Shown here: positions 20,618 to 31,758 of the stretch, in pieces
Layout of the letters: every line of letters begins with the position of its first letter
Numbering within the stretch: the first letter of the stretch is position 1
Assembly: GCF_000227135.1 (NCBI RefSeq)
Contig: NC_018257.1
Location: 1,096,608 to 1,160,607, forward strand
Length of the DNA stretch: 64,000 bases
DNA from: Leishmania donovani
Lineage: Eukaryota > Euglenozoa > Kinetoplastea > Trypanosomatida > Trypanosomatidae
Reading direction: 5' to 3'
Translations under genes and position numbers: made by a program
The notes under the pieces: generated by a model
Database searches by the model: none
Told to the model about the DNA's origin: nothing
What the model saw: the letters and a program-made list of their open reading frames with translations, nothing else

Positions 20618-22213
20618 CTACTCGTCGTCCTTGTCATCGCCGTCGTCGCCGTCCTCCTCCGAGTCGTCCTCGTCGCTTTCGTCGTCGTCGTCCTCCTCCT
20701 CGACGACGATCAGCTCTGACTTGTCACCAGGCTTCATGAGGATCGACGGGCAGATCGAATGGCCCTCGATGAAGGGTCGCATGATGTGGTCCACGATGGC
20801 CCACATGTTCGACACGTCAATACCGAACTGTGTGGCGAGCGACGCGGGCGAGTAGGTCTGCACGGAGAGCACCTCGTGCTGCTTGTGGTCGAACACGCGC
20901 TGGCCCTTCTCCATTCTTTCCTCGCAGGTCACGAAACCGATTTTCATCAGCTTTGCGTCCGACAGTAGCGACAGCGCCGTCCAGCGAGCGATCTTGCAGC
21001 CGTTGTGCGCGTACTCGATGGGCAGGAAGGAGGCGGCGTTCTTCAGCAGGCCCTCGCGGCGCCACGACGAGTCCTTCTCGCTGACGACGCACTGCTCCAG
21101 CAGCGCGAAGCAGCGGACGCGGTCGTTCGTGCGCGGCATCAGTGCATCCACTTCGCAGCGCACGACGATGTCGTAGCGGTCCGGCGTGCCGTCGTGCATG
21201 ATGTAGCGGCGGTAGCTGTACATGCGCGGCTGCTTGCGGGAGAAGGGGCTGCGGTTCGTCTTGATTTGTGCAAAGCTCTTCGCGCACGAGGCGCGCGCGA
21301 AGCAGTCGTACACCTTGGTCGACTCCTCGCCCAGGGAAGAGATGCGCTCGGCACGGTTGTCGGCGCCCTCGGACGGGCGAATCTCATGCCCGGCCGTCTC
21401 GCTCACCCACTGCTTTTCAATGTTGCTGTCCTCGCCCTTGACCAGGATCCAGATGTTGTTGTAGTTGAGCACGCGAATGTGCCACGGGTAAGAGGAGCGG
21501 GTGCACACCATCAGCAGTGACAGAATCTCATCCGTGACAACCACGAGCGGGTAGCGCTGCGCCTCGCCCATGATCTTGCGCAGCTCCGGATCCTCCGTGG
21601 TGAGCCCACGCATAAAGTAGTCCTCCTCGTACTTGGATTCGTCGAGCGGCAGCGGGCGTGCGCACGTGGCTGCCTCGATGCCGGTGTTGTAGATCGGTGG
21701 GGTACCATAGAGGCCGAGCTCGATCACCTTGGGTAGCGCGCTCATGCGGAGTTTCGTCATATCCGTCTGCTTCATCACGTGCTGCACCACAGCCATCGCA
21801 GAGGCGTTGTAAGTGTTTGGCAGCTCCGTCACCTTGCGGCGGTTGCGGCGCTGGTTGTTGTTGCGGCTGTCCTTGCCGCCCTTCTTGCCGGCCGCCAACT
21901 TCGCGTTACGCGGGCCGTTGTTGCGCGGGTTGAACATGACTGTCTTCTCGCGCTCCGTGCGCAACGCGTTGAGACGGGCGTTGTCCTCCACCTGCTTGAA
22001 CGCCTTGCGCTTGTTGGCCGCCACGGCTTCGTCGTCGCTATCGCTGTCGCTCACATCCGCCTCTTTCTTGTAGGTGAACCAGTCCAGCGCCTCCAGCGGG
22101 TCCGCCTTGGAGTAGAGCTCGAAGGGGGCGCCGTCGTCCAGCTTCATCTCCTCCTCGGGAGGACCCCAGGAGAACTGGGGGTTGATGTACAGCTCGGGAA
22201 GCTCAAAAGACAT
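20618..22213 (-). CDS. EIF3D: Translation initiation factor eIF3 subunit D
   Basis: 531 residues. eIF3d is a peripheral subunit of eIF3 on the 40S ribosome; in animals it can bind the mRNA cap. The N-terminus (about 1-100) holds the conserved block ending DNARLNALRTEREKTVMF. A basic Arg/Asn/Lys-rich linker (about 95-125) follows, then the large core with FARASCAKSFAQIKTNRSPF, RYIMHDGTPDRYDIVVRCEV and NAASFLPIEYAHNGCKIARW. The C-terminus is an extreme Asp/Glu tail of about 27 residues. Trypanosomatids use a hypermethylated cap-4 spliced leader, so the cap-contact surface is worth comparing. The start follows a predicted acceptor by 67 nt. Confidence 0.95.
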   Translation of the reverse strand: MSFELPELYINPQFSWGPPEEEMKLDDGAPFELYSKADPLEALDWFTYKKEADVSDSDSDDEAVAANKRKAFKQVEDNARLNALRTEREKTVMFNPRNNGPRNAKLAAGKKGGKDSRNNNQRRNRRKVTELPNTYNASAMAVVQHVMKQTDMTKLRMSALPKVIELGLYGTPPIYNTGIEAATCARPLPLDESKYEEDYFMRGLTTEDPELRKIMGEAQRYPLVVVTDEILSLLMVCTRSSYPWHIRVLNYNNIWILVKGEDSNIEKQWVSETAGHEIRPSEGADNRAERISSLGEESTKVYDCFARASCAKSFAQIKTNRSPFSRKQPRMYSYRRYIMHDGTPDRYDIVVRCEVDALMPRTNDRVRCFALLEQCVVSEKDSSWRREGLLKNAASFLPIEYAHNGCKIARWTALSLLSDAKLMKIGFVTCEERMEKGQRVFDHKQHEVLSVQTYSPASLATQFGIDVSNMWAIVDHIMRPFIEGHSICPSILMKPGDKSELIVVEEEDDDDESDEDDSEEDGDDGDDKDDE

Positions 22214-23078
22214 TTTCTCTTCCGCTTAGGACGGTGCAAGCTATGCGCGCGTGCGTGTGTCCGTGCAAGCAGAAGCAGAACTGAGGAGGGGAGGGACGAA
22301 GCGCGGCGTGTGTGTATGTGTGTTATTTCACTTGGATGCGTGAAATAAAAGGGGGAAGATGGGGCTACTGCGGTTGTGCGTCCGTGCGTGGAGGTTGATG
22401 CAGGACAGAGGGGTATAGAGGGGGTGGCGGTGGTGCGCAGGGATGGTCAAGAGGAGGGTGGCAAGCGGACAGGTATGGACAGCGTTTTCGCACGAAGGGG
22501 GGATGCCGCCGTCTCTTCAGCTCGCAGGGTTGAATGACGATTATATGGAAGAAGAGGGGTGGGTGGAGAGGAGGAAGGGGCTGCGTGGCATATCCTTGCG
22601 CAGGAGCCTCCCCCCCCCCGATCACAACTGGAGAGGGCGGAAAAGAGTAGGAAGGCAGCGGTTCTCTGAAGAAAACACTCTTTTCGAGCCTATACCCACC
22701 CACCCCCTCTGAGCACGGCCGCCCCACCAGCGAAGAAGGTGAGCCGTGATAGCGGCGTATGACCAGGGCGCGACGAAACCGTGCCGATTACTTCTTGTTT
22801 CGCTTTCGAGGATGGCGATGGTAAGAACACCACAAGAGATAAAGAAGAGTGAAAAGCACGTTGGCCCACCGCTACAGCAAGAGGGCGGAGGGAGGGGAGA
22901 GTGGAAGCACACGCAGAGTATGTACACATCAACACGTGAGCAGACCGTCCACAGACGGCGACCGGTGTGCGCCAACTGAAGCGAGAATGCGAAGAAGTAG
23001 TCGCAAGAAGGCATCATGAGTGCCTTTTCGTTTTCGCCTCTCGATACCTGCACAAGTAATGTCTCTGCGTGCAGCCGC
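22214..23078. other. Spacer
   Basis: eIF3d leader and acceptor; the remainder is 3'UTR of the kinase gene. Purine-rich; no gene seen. Confidence 0.6.
22281..22299 (-). promoter_or_regulatory. Predicted spliced-leader acceptor of eIF3d
   Basis: Minus strand CGTCCCTCCCCTCCTCAG places the AG at 22282-22281, 67 nt before the start codon. Confidence 0.55.
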
Positions 23079-26000
23079 TTATTTGAACTTCTTGGAGGCA
23101 TTAGAGGTGATGCTAGCGATGCTGCCGTTTGGTGGCTGGGGAGCGGTGCTGCCGTTCAGCGGTGACGTCAGGTCCTCGCGAGAGCTGTGCGGGGTGCTGC
23201 GCGAGAAACCCGCAGTGCGGTGCCCGTCGTATGCTGATTTGAGCGACGGGGACGAAACAGTCGAGAAGGACAAGAAGTTATCGCTCGAGTCCTCCGCGTG
23301 GGACGCCGCAGCAGCCGACTTCAGCCACGGGTGCTGGAGCAGCTCGTCCGCTGAGGCCCGCTTCATGACGTCGCGCTCGAAGCAGCGGAAGAGGAAATCG
23401 CGGCACGGGTCCGACGTCTCCGCTGGGATCTGCGGGATGTCGTTAGTCGAGCCCACATAAAACATGGCGGAGTAAACGTTGTCGAACTCCTCTCGCCACG
23501 GTGGCTCGCCACCGTTGAGCATCTCTACGACGGTGCACCCAACAGACCAGATGTCCGCCTTGGTGCCGTACGCCTCGCTCCGAATGACCTCCGGCGCCAT
23601 CCAAAACGGGGACCCCACCAGCGTGCCACAGCCCACCTGGCTGGAGTTTGCTATGTTCGCCAGTGACTTGCTGCATCCAAAGTCCGCCAGTTTCGCCACG
23701 CCATAGCCGTCGATGAGAATATTCTCGCCCTTGATGTCGCGGTGCACAACACCCTTGTCGTGTAGGTACTGAAGCCCCTTCAAGATCTGGAATGTGTAGA
23801 GTTGCATGACAGGCTCCGTGAGGTGCGTGAATTTCTTCACAATGGAGGTCAAGCTGCCCCCGACGGCGAACTCCATGAACACCAGCATTGTGTCTTGGAT
23901 CGTGTGTGCGCCAAAGTAGCGGATAATGTTCGGGTGGGACAACTCACGCAGCATGTTCACCTCCGCCTCCACGCTTGCCAGAGCCTCGGGGCTCTCGCTA
24001 ACGACGTTCACGTACTTGACGGCCACCATCTTGCCGTTTGTGAGAATGCCGAGGTGCACGGTGCCGTAGCTGCCTTTGCCCAGCGCTGGGCCGCAGCTGA
24101 AGGTCTCCATCTCCTCCACACTGAGAAGGGTACCTTGCTGCATGTTCGGTGACATAGCCGGATGCACGTTGGATGCGTCGTCGCCATCGTCGTTGCTGTA
24201 CGAGGCGACGCTGCTGTGCGACTGCAAGTGTGTATCGCCGTCGAAGCCGGTCCCGCTGAAGAAGAACGGCCGCAGAATCCGGTGTGTCTCGAAGCGGTAG
24301 CGCTCCTGCTTCTCCAGGTACTCGATCCGCATCCGGGCAATGGCGTTGAGGATGTTCTCCCGTTCCATTGCGTCGGTGCACGCGTACACCTCAAACTTCA
24401 GGTCGTGGATGCGGTTGCGAATCTGGGTCATGGAGCAGCGCAGGGCGTCGATAGAGACGTCACCTGTGGCCGTCGTCTGCTCCTGCGTAAAGAGCACGTT
24501 GCGCCAAAAGTTGACGAAGAGCGAGATGACGAAGGCCGCCGCGACGACGCGGAACAAGTCGGTGCCTTGCGTGCAGCTCGTGTACACCCCGGTGCGCACC
24601 AGCACCACGTACAGGATGATGGCAAGGTACACGAGGAAGGGCTGCATCAACAAGAACATCATGAATCGGTTCACGTTCTTGTACGGCGTCGCCGGAAAGC
24701 ATAACAAGAAGGCGAGCCGGATGAACTGAAAGAAGATGCAGTTGAAGACCACGCACATCGGGTTGTTGTAGAAGACCTTCCACATAACCGTTTCCCACAT
24801 CTGCGCCGCGAAGTGCACAAACATGTTCGACGCTCGCACCCGAAGATCCATGTGAGGGATAAACATCTGGTTCGTCAAAATGCTCGAGGGTGCCATGACA
24901 CCCATCGACAAGAAGGAAATGATGGAGATGGCGACCCAGATGTCCTGCTGCATCAGTTCGTACGTGGGCACGTTGCGCAGCAGGGTCGGCCACGCAATCG
25001 CGTCCACCACAGACGACATGAGCGGCGCTAGAAAAATGAAGTTGAGAATGGTCAGCACCGTGTAGAGCTTCTGCACAACATCTAGCAAATATGGGTGCCT
25101 GCGGCGCAGATACGATATCAGCCAGCTGCCCCGCTTTTTCACGTAGAGGAATGTGAAGAGCCACACAATGTAGAAGATGCCGACCTTTCGGGGGCGACTG
25201 ATCGGTGTCTGGTGGTGCGGCATGAGCAGCCCCATCCCGCGCAGAAGCATGCCAGCCACCGACGGCAACGGCGCTGGCAGCCCCGGGTGAAAGGCGGCCA
25301 TGGTGTTCAGGAGGTGGATGATGATGAATCTGCAGAAGGAGAAGTAGTTGACGGCGCTGTAGCTCAGCTCATCCCACGTTAGGGTGAGCTGCAGTGGACA
25401 CGGCGTCCGAATATCGCTCCACCACTTTTTGTATGTGTACCCCCACATAGTCAGCAGGATGTGAAATGTGCCAAAGCAACAGGCAATGCCGAAGAGCGTC
25501 ATCCAGATCATGTCGCGCCGCGTCGGCTGGTCAGCTGGCGGGTCGTACGCCTGGCGCATCCAGTACAGGTTGATGAACTGGCGGCGTGAGTCGTAATCGT
25601 GGACGACGTCATCGGGGCACGTCATGTCAGGCTGGAGGTTCGCCAGGGCCCGCTTGCGCAGCAGCGCGTCGAGACGGCCCATCGGCTTCATGGTTTCGCC
25701 GCCCTCCGGGTCGGCCGGTGCCGCCTCGCTGTCCTCGCCGCCGATGTCGTCATCGCTGGCGCTCAGGCAACGGAAGTGGAACCCTCGCGCGTTCGGCGCG
25801 AGGTAGAGGCGCCCCTCCACCAGAAGCTCGTTCGCGCACGACATCCCGGAGACACCGCGTAGCTCGATGATGCCCTCCTCCTTCACCTCCACCAGGCCCT
25901 TCAAAACTGTGTTTCGCGGGTCGTTCACAACAAGGGTGCCCTCGATGATGATGTGGCGCGCTGCCATCACTATGCCATAGGCCAGCACAAGAGTGGAGCC

Positions 26001-29000
26001 GACCCGCACGATGATTGTGTCCTTGATGGTGATGGGGACAGACTCCGTGACACGCGTGTGGCTGTGAACGAGGGTGAGCTCGTCAAGCAAGAAAGACGCC
26101 GGGCTGCGCACGTATACCTTTTCGCTGAGCGCCAAGCCGCTCCGCAGGGGCGGTACGCTGCGACGGTTGTGCCGGCAGAGGTGCGGCAGCGTCTCCGGAT
26201 CGGCAAAGATGCAAAACGTCTGGTGCAGCAGCTCCCAGTCCGCCGAGTCCTCCAGCTTCACCACCGCGCCGCTGATGGTGCCGCCTGCCGGCACCTGCAC
26301 ACATCCACGCAGCACAAGCCGCCCGCTCACCGTTAGACGCTGCGACGTCGGCAGATACACTTCACACGCTTGCGTCTCCACGGCCGCCGGGCCGCTAAAG
26401 ATGCTTTTGTTGAAGGGGTCCAACGAGGAGACGATGCCCTTCGCAGTGGACGAGCCGCCGCGCGCGCTGGCATCGACCGCCTCGTCCAGGCGGAAGGTGT
26501 CGATCACAAACATGGTCGCATTTCGCGACACAAAAGACGCCATGGCGAGCGGCAGCGAGTAGCCGGACAACTTGGTGAGGGTGCGACGGAAGTTGAGGGC
26601 TTCGCCGGACATGTTGCCGTACAGCGCTGCCACGCCGCCGATTTGCAGAATCATGTTGCCAGCGAAACGCACCGTGACAAAGTCGGCGAGGAGGCGGCCG
26701 AGAAATGTCACCTTGGCGAGCCCGCTAGAGGTCACGAAGTTGGCGTTCGTCACGTGCACTAGGGTATCCTCGCCAAAGTGCGTAGTGCCGTAGGCGATGA
26801 CGGAGATCGGGTCGGTCATACCTACGCCGAAAAGAGCGCGAATGGAGCCTGTCACCGTGAGCGAGTTGAGCACCACGTCATCCCCCAGCAGCCGCACCAC
26901 GCCATCGCCCGAGACAGTCGCCGAAACGAAGACACACCCCTTCATCAGAGTCAGAACAGATCGCTCCTCCACCACCACGGCGCCGCCAAGGTGCATCTTG
27001 TGGGTCGTGAGAAGCGTTCCACTCTTCAGCGTCACGGTCGAATCTGCAAAGCTGGAGGCATCGGTGAGGTTGATCTTTCCCAACAGCAGCACTGACCCAC
27101 CTTGGAAGATGAAGCGGCCAGTGAGCAGCGCGTAGGATCGCTCGTCGAGCGCCATGATGCGAATGACGCCCCCTGGGTAGTTCGTGATCGCGTTTCGCCG
27201 CCCAGCAGAGAGAACGCTGCTGATGCTGTCCACTCCCATGCTCGAGACGGCTAGTGTCAGGTTTCCGTAGTTGTGGATCGCCCCGTCTCGTTCCATGGAC
27301 AGCCGCTGCACGTCGATCGTCATCTCGCCGTAGTTGTAGAGCGGCACCGACAGCAGCCGCGTCTCGTAGCCTTGGGTGGTGATCTTCGCGTACCCGGTGC
27401 AATTGATGGTGCCTCTGCCAGAGATGCTGCCTCCAGACCAGAGGAAGTACGACACATTCAGGCTGCGCTGGCGCAGGTTGAGGTTTCCCTTGTCTTGGAC
27501 ATTGAGCCGCGAGACGGAGGCGGACTGCAGCAGCTTGACGTCCTGGTCTATCAGCACATTCGGGCTGTCGTTATCGATTACGACATCCGCACCCCGCTCT
27601 ACCAATAACGTCGACACCAGCACGTACATAGGGGAACCTTCGCGGTGGTAGCACACGTGATAAATACCGCGCTTGTGGAATGTGCCGAAGAAGCTCACTC
27701 GAGAGCTGCTGCTGAAGAAGAGGTCGACGAAGAAGACGTTCTGCGACGTGAAGTCGGCGCACAGCTCATCCGTAATGACCACCGTGTCGCGCTCCGTCAG
27801 GTTGGTGCCGTAGATGGTGCCGGAGAACTCTAGGTCCGCGTGAACCTGTGGCGGATCTGTCGAGACCCCTTCTGGGCCCGCCACCTCGTACGAGTCCATC
27901 AACTTCACGCTCAGAAATGGCAGCGTGTCTGGATAGGGCACGTAGCAGAGGGTCTGCATACCGCCACGGTGTGGGGTAAAGCGGTAGACGCTGCCGCGGA
28001 CGTCCCAGCGGCTGCCACGCACAAAGGCGCTGCGCGTGTGCAGACACGTGTACCCCTCCATCACGCGAAGCCGTCGCTCCAGCTCGGCCTTGTCAGAAAC
28101 GGTGCTGGAGGTGCCGGCGAGAGGGATGGAGATGGGCCCACCGGTGACGAGCACTTGCTGCGACGGGTTCCATCGTGCCTCGTCCAGCTGCAAAAATGAT
28201 TTCTTGCTCACAAAAAAAGGGTCTCCGGCGAGGCAGTTATTCGGCAAGTCCTGCACCCCGAGCCTGCCCAGCTGCTCGAACAAGGAAAAGGGCAGACAGG
28301 GGACGATGAGGGCTGACGTCTGAGCCGGCAGCACCCACTTCCCACTCGCAAACCTCACCTTCACGGCATGCCCATTCGGGCTAACCTCGATCTCGCTATG
28401 GGAAAGAATATCTTTCACAAAGCGCCGCCACGTCAGCCACGCCTTCGTGTGATTGAACGCATGTGCCGCCGCCTCGCCTTGCGCCGCCGGCTGCATGCGG
28501 CGCACGAAAGTCCCGGCGTCGTCGACAAGGCGAACGTTGCTCGTCAGGATGGACATCATGATGGAGCGAACGAGCGTAATGTTCGTCGGAAACGTTGGGA
28601 TGGACACCTGAATGGAGAAGGTGCTGCCGCCGCGCTGCAGCATCTCCTCCGTAAGGCCGTGGTACACGGAGCCGCGGTAGTGGACTGTTGTGGCCTCGGC
28701 AAACAAGATCGGGCCCATCGCCGCTTGGCCATCGGATCCTGAGAAGTTGTGCAATGGAGGCCCAAAGTCTGCCCACAGCATGTGCAGGAGTTGCAGCAGC
28801 AGAAATATGAACGCTGCCCGTCGCGGCGATGCGCGCCTGCCGAGGTAGCGACCGTGCGAAGCGGATGTAAGTTCATGCCCATCAAAGCATGGCGAAGCTG
28901 ACGATGAAGTCAGTGATGCGGGATGCGATTGCGGCCGGTGCGGACCAGATACCTTTCCCGCGCACGGTGGCGGGGACGACTTGGAATTATAAGATGCAGC

Positions 29001-29114
29001 TAAACGGGTCGCCTTCGCCAGGGGCGCGGCATTCACATCGACACATTCGCGTACGACACGCGGGGCCTCTATGACCGCCGGCGTGGTGATGCTGCTCCGT
29101 GGCGAGCAGCCCAT
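23079..29114 (-). CDS. Receptor-like multi-TM protein kinase, STE/MEKK type
   Basis: About 2011 residues from an ATG encoding MGCSPRSS. Order: Ser/Pro-rich N-terminus; a hydrophobic helix (about 98-116, AAFIFLLLQLLHMLW); a long luminal or extracellular region (about 120-1190) rich in Gly/Thr/Val with irregular short-strand repeats such as GTINCTGYAKITTQG, suggesting a pectin-lyase-like beta-helix; about eight membrane helices (about 1200-1540); a linker; and a C-terminal kinase domain (about 1675-1930). The kinase has GKGSYG, HRDIKGENIL, DFG and SPFWMAPEVI, so it looks active and closest to MAP3K/STE11 kinases. A MEK-kinase-like essential gene (MRK1) has been described in Leishmania; I suspect but cannot confirm identity. 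The frame opens further to ATGs at 29207 (MSQWQS) and 29336; the latter crosses a poly-Pro low-complexity stretch. Confidence 0.88.
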   Translation of the reverse strand: MGCSPRSSITTPAVIEAPRVVRECVDVNAAPLAKATRLAASYNSKSSPPPCAGKVSGPHRPQSHPASLTSSSASPCFDGHELTSASHGRYLGRRASPRRAAFIFLLLQLLHMLWADFGPPLHNFSGSDGQAAMGPILFAEATTVHYRGSVYHGLTEEMLQRGGSTFSIQVSIPTFPTNITLVRSIMMSILTSNVRLVDDAGTFVRRMQPAAQGEAAAHAFNHTKAWLTWRRFVKDILSHSEIEVSPNGHAVKVRFASGKWVLPAQTSALIVPCLPFSLFEQLGRLGVQDLPNNCLAGDPFFVSKKSFLQLDEARWNPSQQVLVTGGPISIPLAGTSSTVSDKAELERRLRVMEGYTCLHTRSAFVRGSRWDVRGSVYRFTPHRGGMQTLCYVPYPDTLPFLSVKLMDSYEVAGPEGVSTDPPQVHADLEFSGTIYGTNLTERDTVVITDELCADFTSQNVFFVDLFFSSSSRVSFFGTFHKRGIYHVCYHREGSPMYVLVSTLLVERGADVVIDNDSPNVLIDQDVKLLQSASVSRLNVQDKGNLNLRQRSLNVSYFLWSGGSISGRGTINCTGYAKITTQGYETRLLSVPLYNYGEMTIDVQRLSMERDGAIHNYGNLTLAVSSMGVDSISSVLSAGRRNAITNYPGGVIRIMALDERSYALLTGRFIFQGGSVLLLGKINLTDASSFADSTVTLKSGTLLTTHKMHLGGAVVVEERSVLTLMKGCVFVSATVSGDGVVRLLGDDVVLNSLTVTGSIRALFGVGMTDPISVIAYGTTHFGEDTLVHVTNANFVTSSGLAKVTFLGRLLADFVTVRFAGNMILQIGGVAALYGNMSGEALNFRRTLTKLSGYSLPLAMASFVSRNATMFVIDTFRLDEAVDASARGGSSTAKGIVSSLDPFNKSIFSGPAAVETQACEVYLPTSQRLTVSGRLVLRGCVQVPAGGTISGAVVKLEDSADWELLHQTFCIFADPETLPHLCRHNRRSVPPLRSGLALSEKVYVRSPASFLLDELTLVHSHTRVTESVPITIKDTIIVRVGSTLVLAYGIVMAARHIIIEGTLVVNDPRNTVLKGLVEVKEEGIIELRGVSGMSCANELLVEGRLYLAPNARGFHFRCLSASDDDIGGEDSEAAPADPEGGETMKPMGRLDALLRKRALANLQPDMTCPDDVVHDYDSRRQFINLYWMRQAYDPPADQPTRRDMIWMTLFGIACCFGTFHILLTMWGYTYKKWWSDIRTPCPLQLTLTWDELSYSAVNYFSFCRFIIIHLLNTMAAFHPGLPAPLPSVAGMLLRGMGLLMPHHQTPISRPRKVGIFYIVWLFTFLYVKKRGSWLISYLRRRHPYLLDVVQKLYTVLTILNFIFLAPLMSSVVDAIAWPTLLRNVPTYELMQQDIWVAISIISFLSMGVMAPSSILTNQMFIPHMDLRVRASNMFVHFAAQMWETVMWKVFYNNPMCVVFNCIFFQFIRLAFLLCFPATPYKNVNRFMMFLLMQPFLVYLAIILYVVLVRTGVYTSCTQGTDLFRVVAAAFVISLFVNFWRNVLFTQEQTTATGDVSIDALRCSMTQIRNRIHDLKFEVYACTDAMERENILNAIARMRIEYLEKQERYRFETHRILRPFFFSGTGFDGDTHLQSHSSVASYSNDDGDDASNVHPAMSPNMQQGTLLSVEEMETFSCGPALGKGSYGTVHLGILTNGKMVAVKYVNVVSESPEALASVEAEVNMLRELSHPNIIRYFGAHTIQDTMLVFMEFAVGGSLTSIVKKFTHLTEPVMQLYTFQILKGLQYLHDKGVVHRDIKGENILIDGYGVAKLADFGCSKSLANIANSSQVGCGTLVGSPFWMAPEVIRSEAYGTKADIWSVGCTVVEMLNGGEPPWREEFDNVYSAMFYVGSTNDIPQIPAETSDPCRDFLFRCFERDVMKRASADELLQHPWLKSAAAASHAEDSSDNFLSFSTVSSPSLKSAYDGHRTAGFSRSTPHSSREDLTSPLNGSTAPQPPNGSIASITSNASKKFK

Positions 29115-31758
29115 CTCAGACTCGGACTCAGTCACATAATTCTGCCATAGCAGCTGCCTTAGGCGATGGCGCAGCGTCAAAAGCACAATCGACTGCCATT
29201 GACTCATTGGCGGGCGTGGGGAGGGGGGGGGGAACGGGGATGGCGAGGGAAGGGTGCCGCGCCGAATGCTTTTCGACACGCTGTGCCGCAGCGGTCGGTG
29301 CAAGCCAGAACACACGCGAACGCACTCCTCAACCATGCACAGCTCGTATATGCGAGTGGGGAGGACGAGGGGGGGGGCGTTTGTGCGTCTTCGAACGAAA
29401 CACTTCCGTTTTCTTACCTCTACCCCCTATTCCCTCCCGCGCGCGATCACTCTTTGCAGATGACGATAAAGGCGATTCGTGACAATCCCAGCGAACCAAC
29501 GAGCTAACGAGCGAGCCAGCCAAATAAAAAAAAATGAAAAATGTAAGCAAAATCGCCGATATAAAGTCGAATCGAAAATCATAAATGATAATAAAAAGAA
29601 ACAAAGGCCGTGGCCAAACCCGCGATCAATGCGCAAAGCCCGAATTGCGGACGATGGGTGATCGACCCTCCTTTCCTGTGGCAAAGAGCCCCTATGGCGT
29701 GTGTCCGTCCCTCGACAAGAGTTGGCTAGACCCCCTCGTCGGTCGCCTCAGCGGCCTTCCCCGAGACGAAGCGACCAGCTGAACTCAACGGAAGAAAAAC
29801 AAGCAAGGAGAGAGAAAGACAGCAAACAAGAAGGATGGCAATGTCAGGCAGCGAGTGCTTCCTCTTTGAAGTCATGCACGCAGAATGTGTGTGTGCGTGT
29901 GCGTGTGCGTGCGCACCTAAAGCGGTCTGCCGTGACGATGATTGCAATACCAAACGTGATTACCTTCTCCGCTTGGTGCGCACCCACACCAATAGCTTGC
30001 GTGCGTTGCCTCAAAACAGAGGAGGCAGTTGAGACCACCTCTCCAGCACCAGTGTACCGGCACAAGCGGCAGTAGCAGCAAAGAAGGAGTTGACGAGAGA
30101 AGGAGAGCGAGAGAGCGCGCGCGAGGAAAAGACACGGGCAGAGAGCGTTGGGTGGGGGGGGGAGGGCAAGCAAAAAAAAATGAGCCCAGGACAGAAGAGG
30201 TGAGTGGGCTGAAATGGCTGCGTCTTGAAGTTTGCTAGAAGAGGTAGCTTTCACAACCACAGAGACGGTGCATGGAGTGAAGGGACACGCAATCCACAAC
30301 AGGAGGGGCCGAGAGGAGAGAAAGAAAGAGGTAAATAGTGCTGCAGGTGAAGCACGAGGCCGGGGGATTGGGTGCAGGGAAGAAGCTTCAAGCGCTAGAA
30401 AGGCAAAAACACAGCCGAAGCAGGACACGTGAGACGGCGGAAGACTGACACAACAAACAAATGAAGGGAGAAGCAACAGAGCGTCGGCACAAGGTGCGAA
30501 AGAGGGGAGGGGTGGGGTATAAAAGACAAGAAGAAATCAAAAAGAAAGAGCACGTCCACTTCGTGCTCGCACGGTGATGCTCTCTTGCGCCTCTGCTTTC
30601 TATTCTTGCTGATGCGGCGGCTTTGCTAGAGGTTTGTTTTCGTCTTTTGTTTGTCCCACCCCACAACCATCAGCCCGTGCGTATGGACGTGTGTGGGCGT
30701 GTATGCCTGTGTGTGAACTGCACAGTCCACGCACACACACACACACACGCACGCAGAGAGAGAGGGAGCGAGGGAGAAAAAAAACGAGGCCCAAGAAAGC
30801 GAGAGCGCACGGAGGCAGGAGCACACCGACACACCAGGAGAGGGAGGTAGGAGAGAGAGAGAAAAGGGGGCTAAAACCCAAAGGAAGAAGCAGAGGAACA
30901 AGGACGCCGACGAAGCACCGAAGAGATACAAGAGAAAAGGAGAGAGCAAGACAACTCACGCACGCACACAGCGCGCGCAAACGTCCAAAGACGTGCGTGT
31001 TTTTTTTTGATAATGATGTGAAGAAGGCACGAGAGGGAAAGATAAAGGAAGGAGGGGCCTGGCAAGATAAGAAGCTGTGCTGATGGTGACGTGGAGTGTC
31101 GTATGAAAATAATAAATACAAACGAAAACGACAAGTGAACAAAACAGCAGAGTGGAATGACAGTGCCACCTTGTAGTGCTTCTCTTTAGTATTAGGCTCA
31201 CTGAGGCAACACACTGCCGGCAGCGCAGACGATATGTCTTCCGTGTGTTCGTGTAGATATATATGTATGTGCGCGTGTGTGTGTGAGTATGCGTGTCTTT
31301 AGGGCTTTCGTTGTTTGTGTAGGTGTGCTGCCTGTTTGTTGGTACTTTTTCCCTTTCTCTCTGTGTGTTTCGAGGCTTCGCTGCATTTGCGAGTGTGTGG
31401 GTACGTTGATGTGCACGCGAGTGGGTAAGGTGATACGGTGAAGGGTGGCCGCGAGAGTGGTAGAAAAGGAAAAAAAATAACGTTACAGCAGATAAGAGAG
31501 ACATGAACGAGAATCCAAGGAAAAGACAGAGAGACAGATGGAGAGGGTGGGGGAAGATAACTTGGTGCAGCCCAAATACATGGTGGCACAGAAGAGACAG
31601 GATGACGTGCGTGCCAGCACTCAAGCAAACAGCGCCCGCGCCCATGCGTCTCACCCCTTCGCACGAAAAAAAAGCATAAATGCGGAAGAAGACACTGCCA
31701 TGAAAAGGTGGAATGAGCGGCTGATTGCTTCACTGGCAGCGAGCCGTCACCCGACTTA
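29115..31758. other. Long spacer
   Basis: Kinase leader side at the low end. A distinctly AT-rich patch lies at about 29520-29610, unlike the rest of the window. GT-rich repeats occur at 29885-29915 and 31255-31290 and CA repeats at 30730-30750. No convincing gene in 2.6 kb. Confidence 0.5.
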
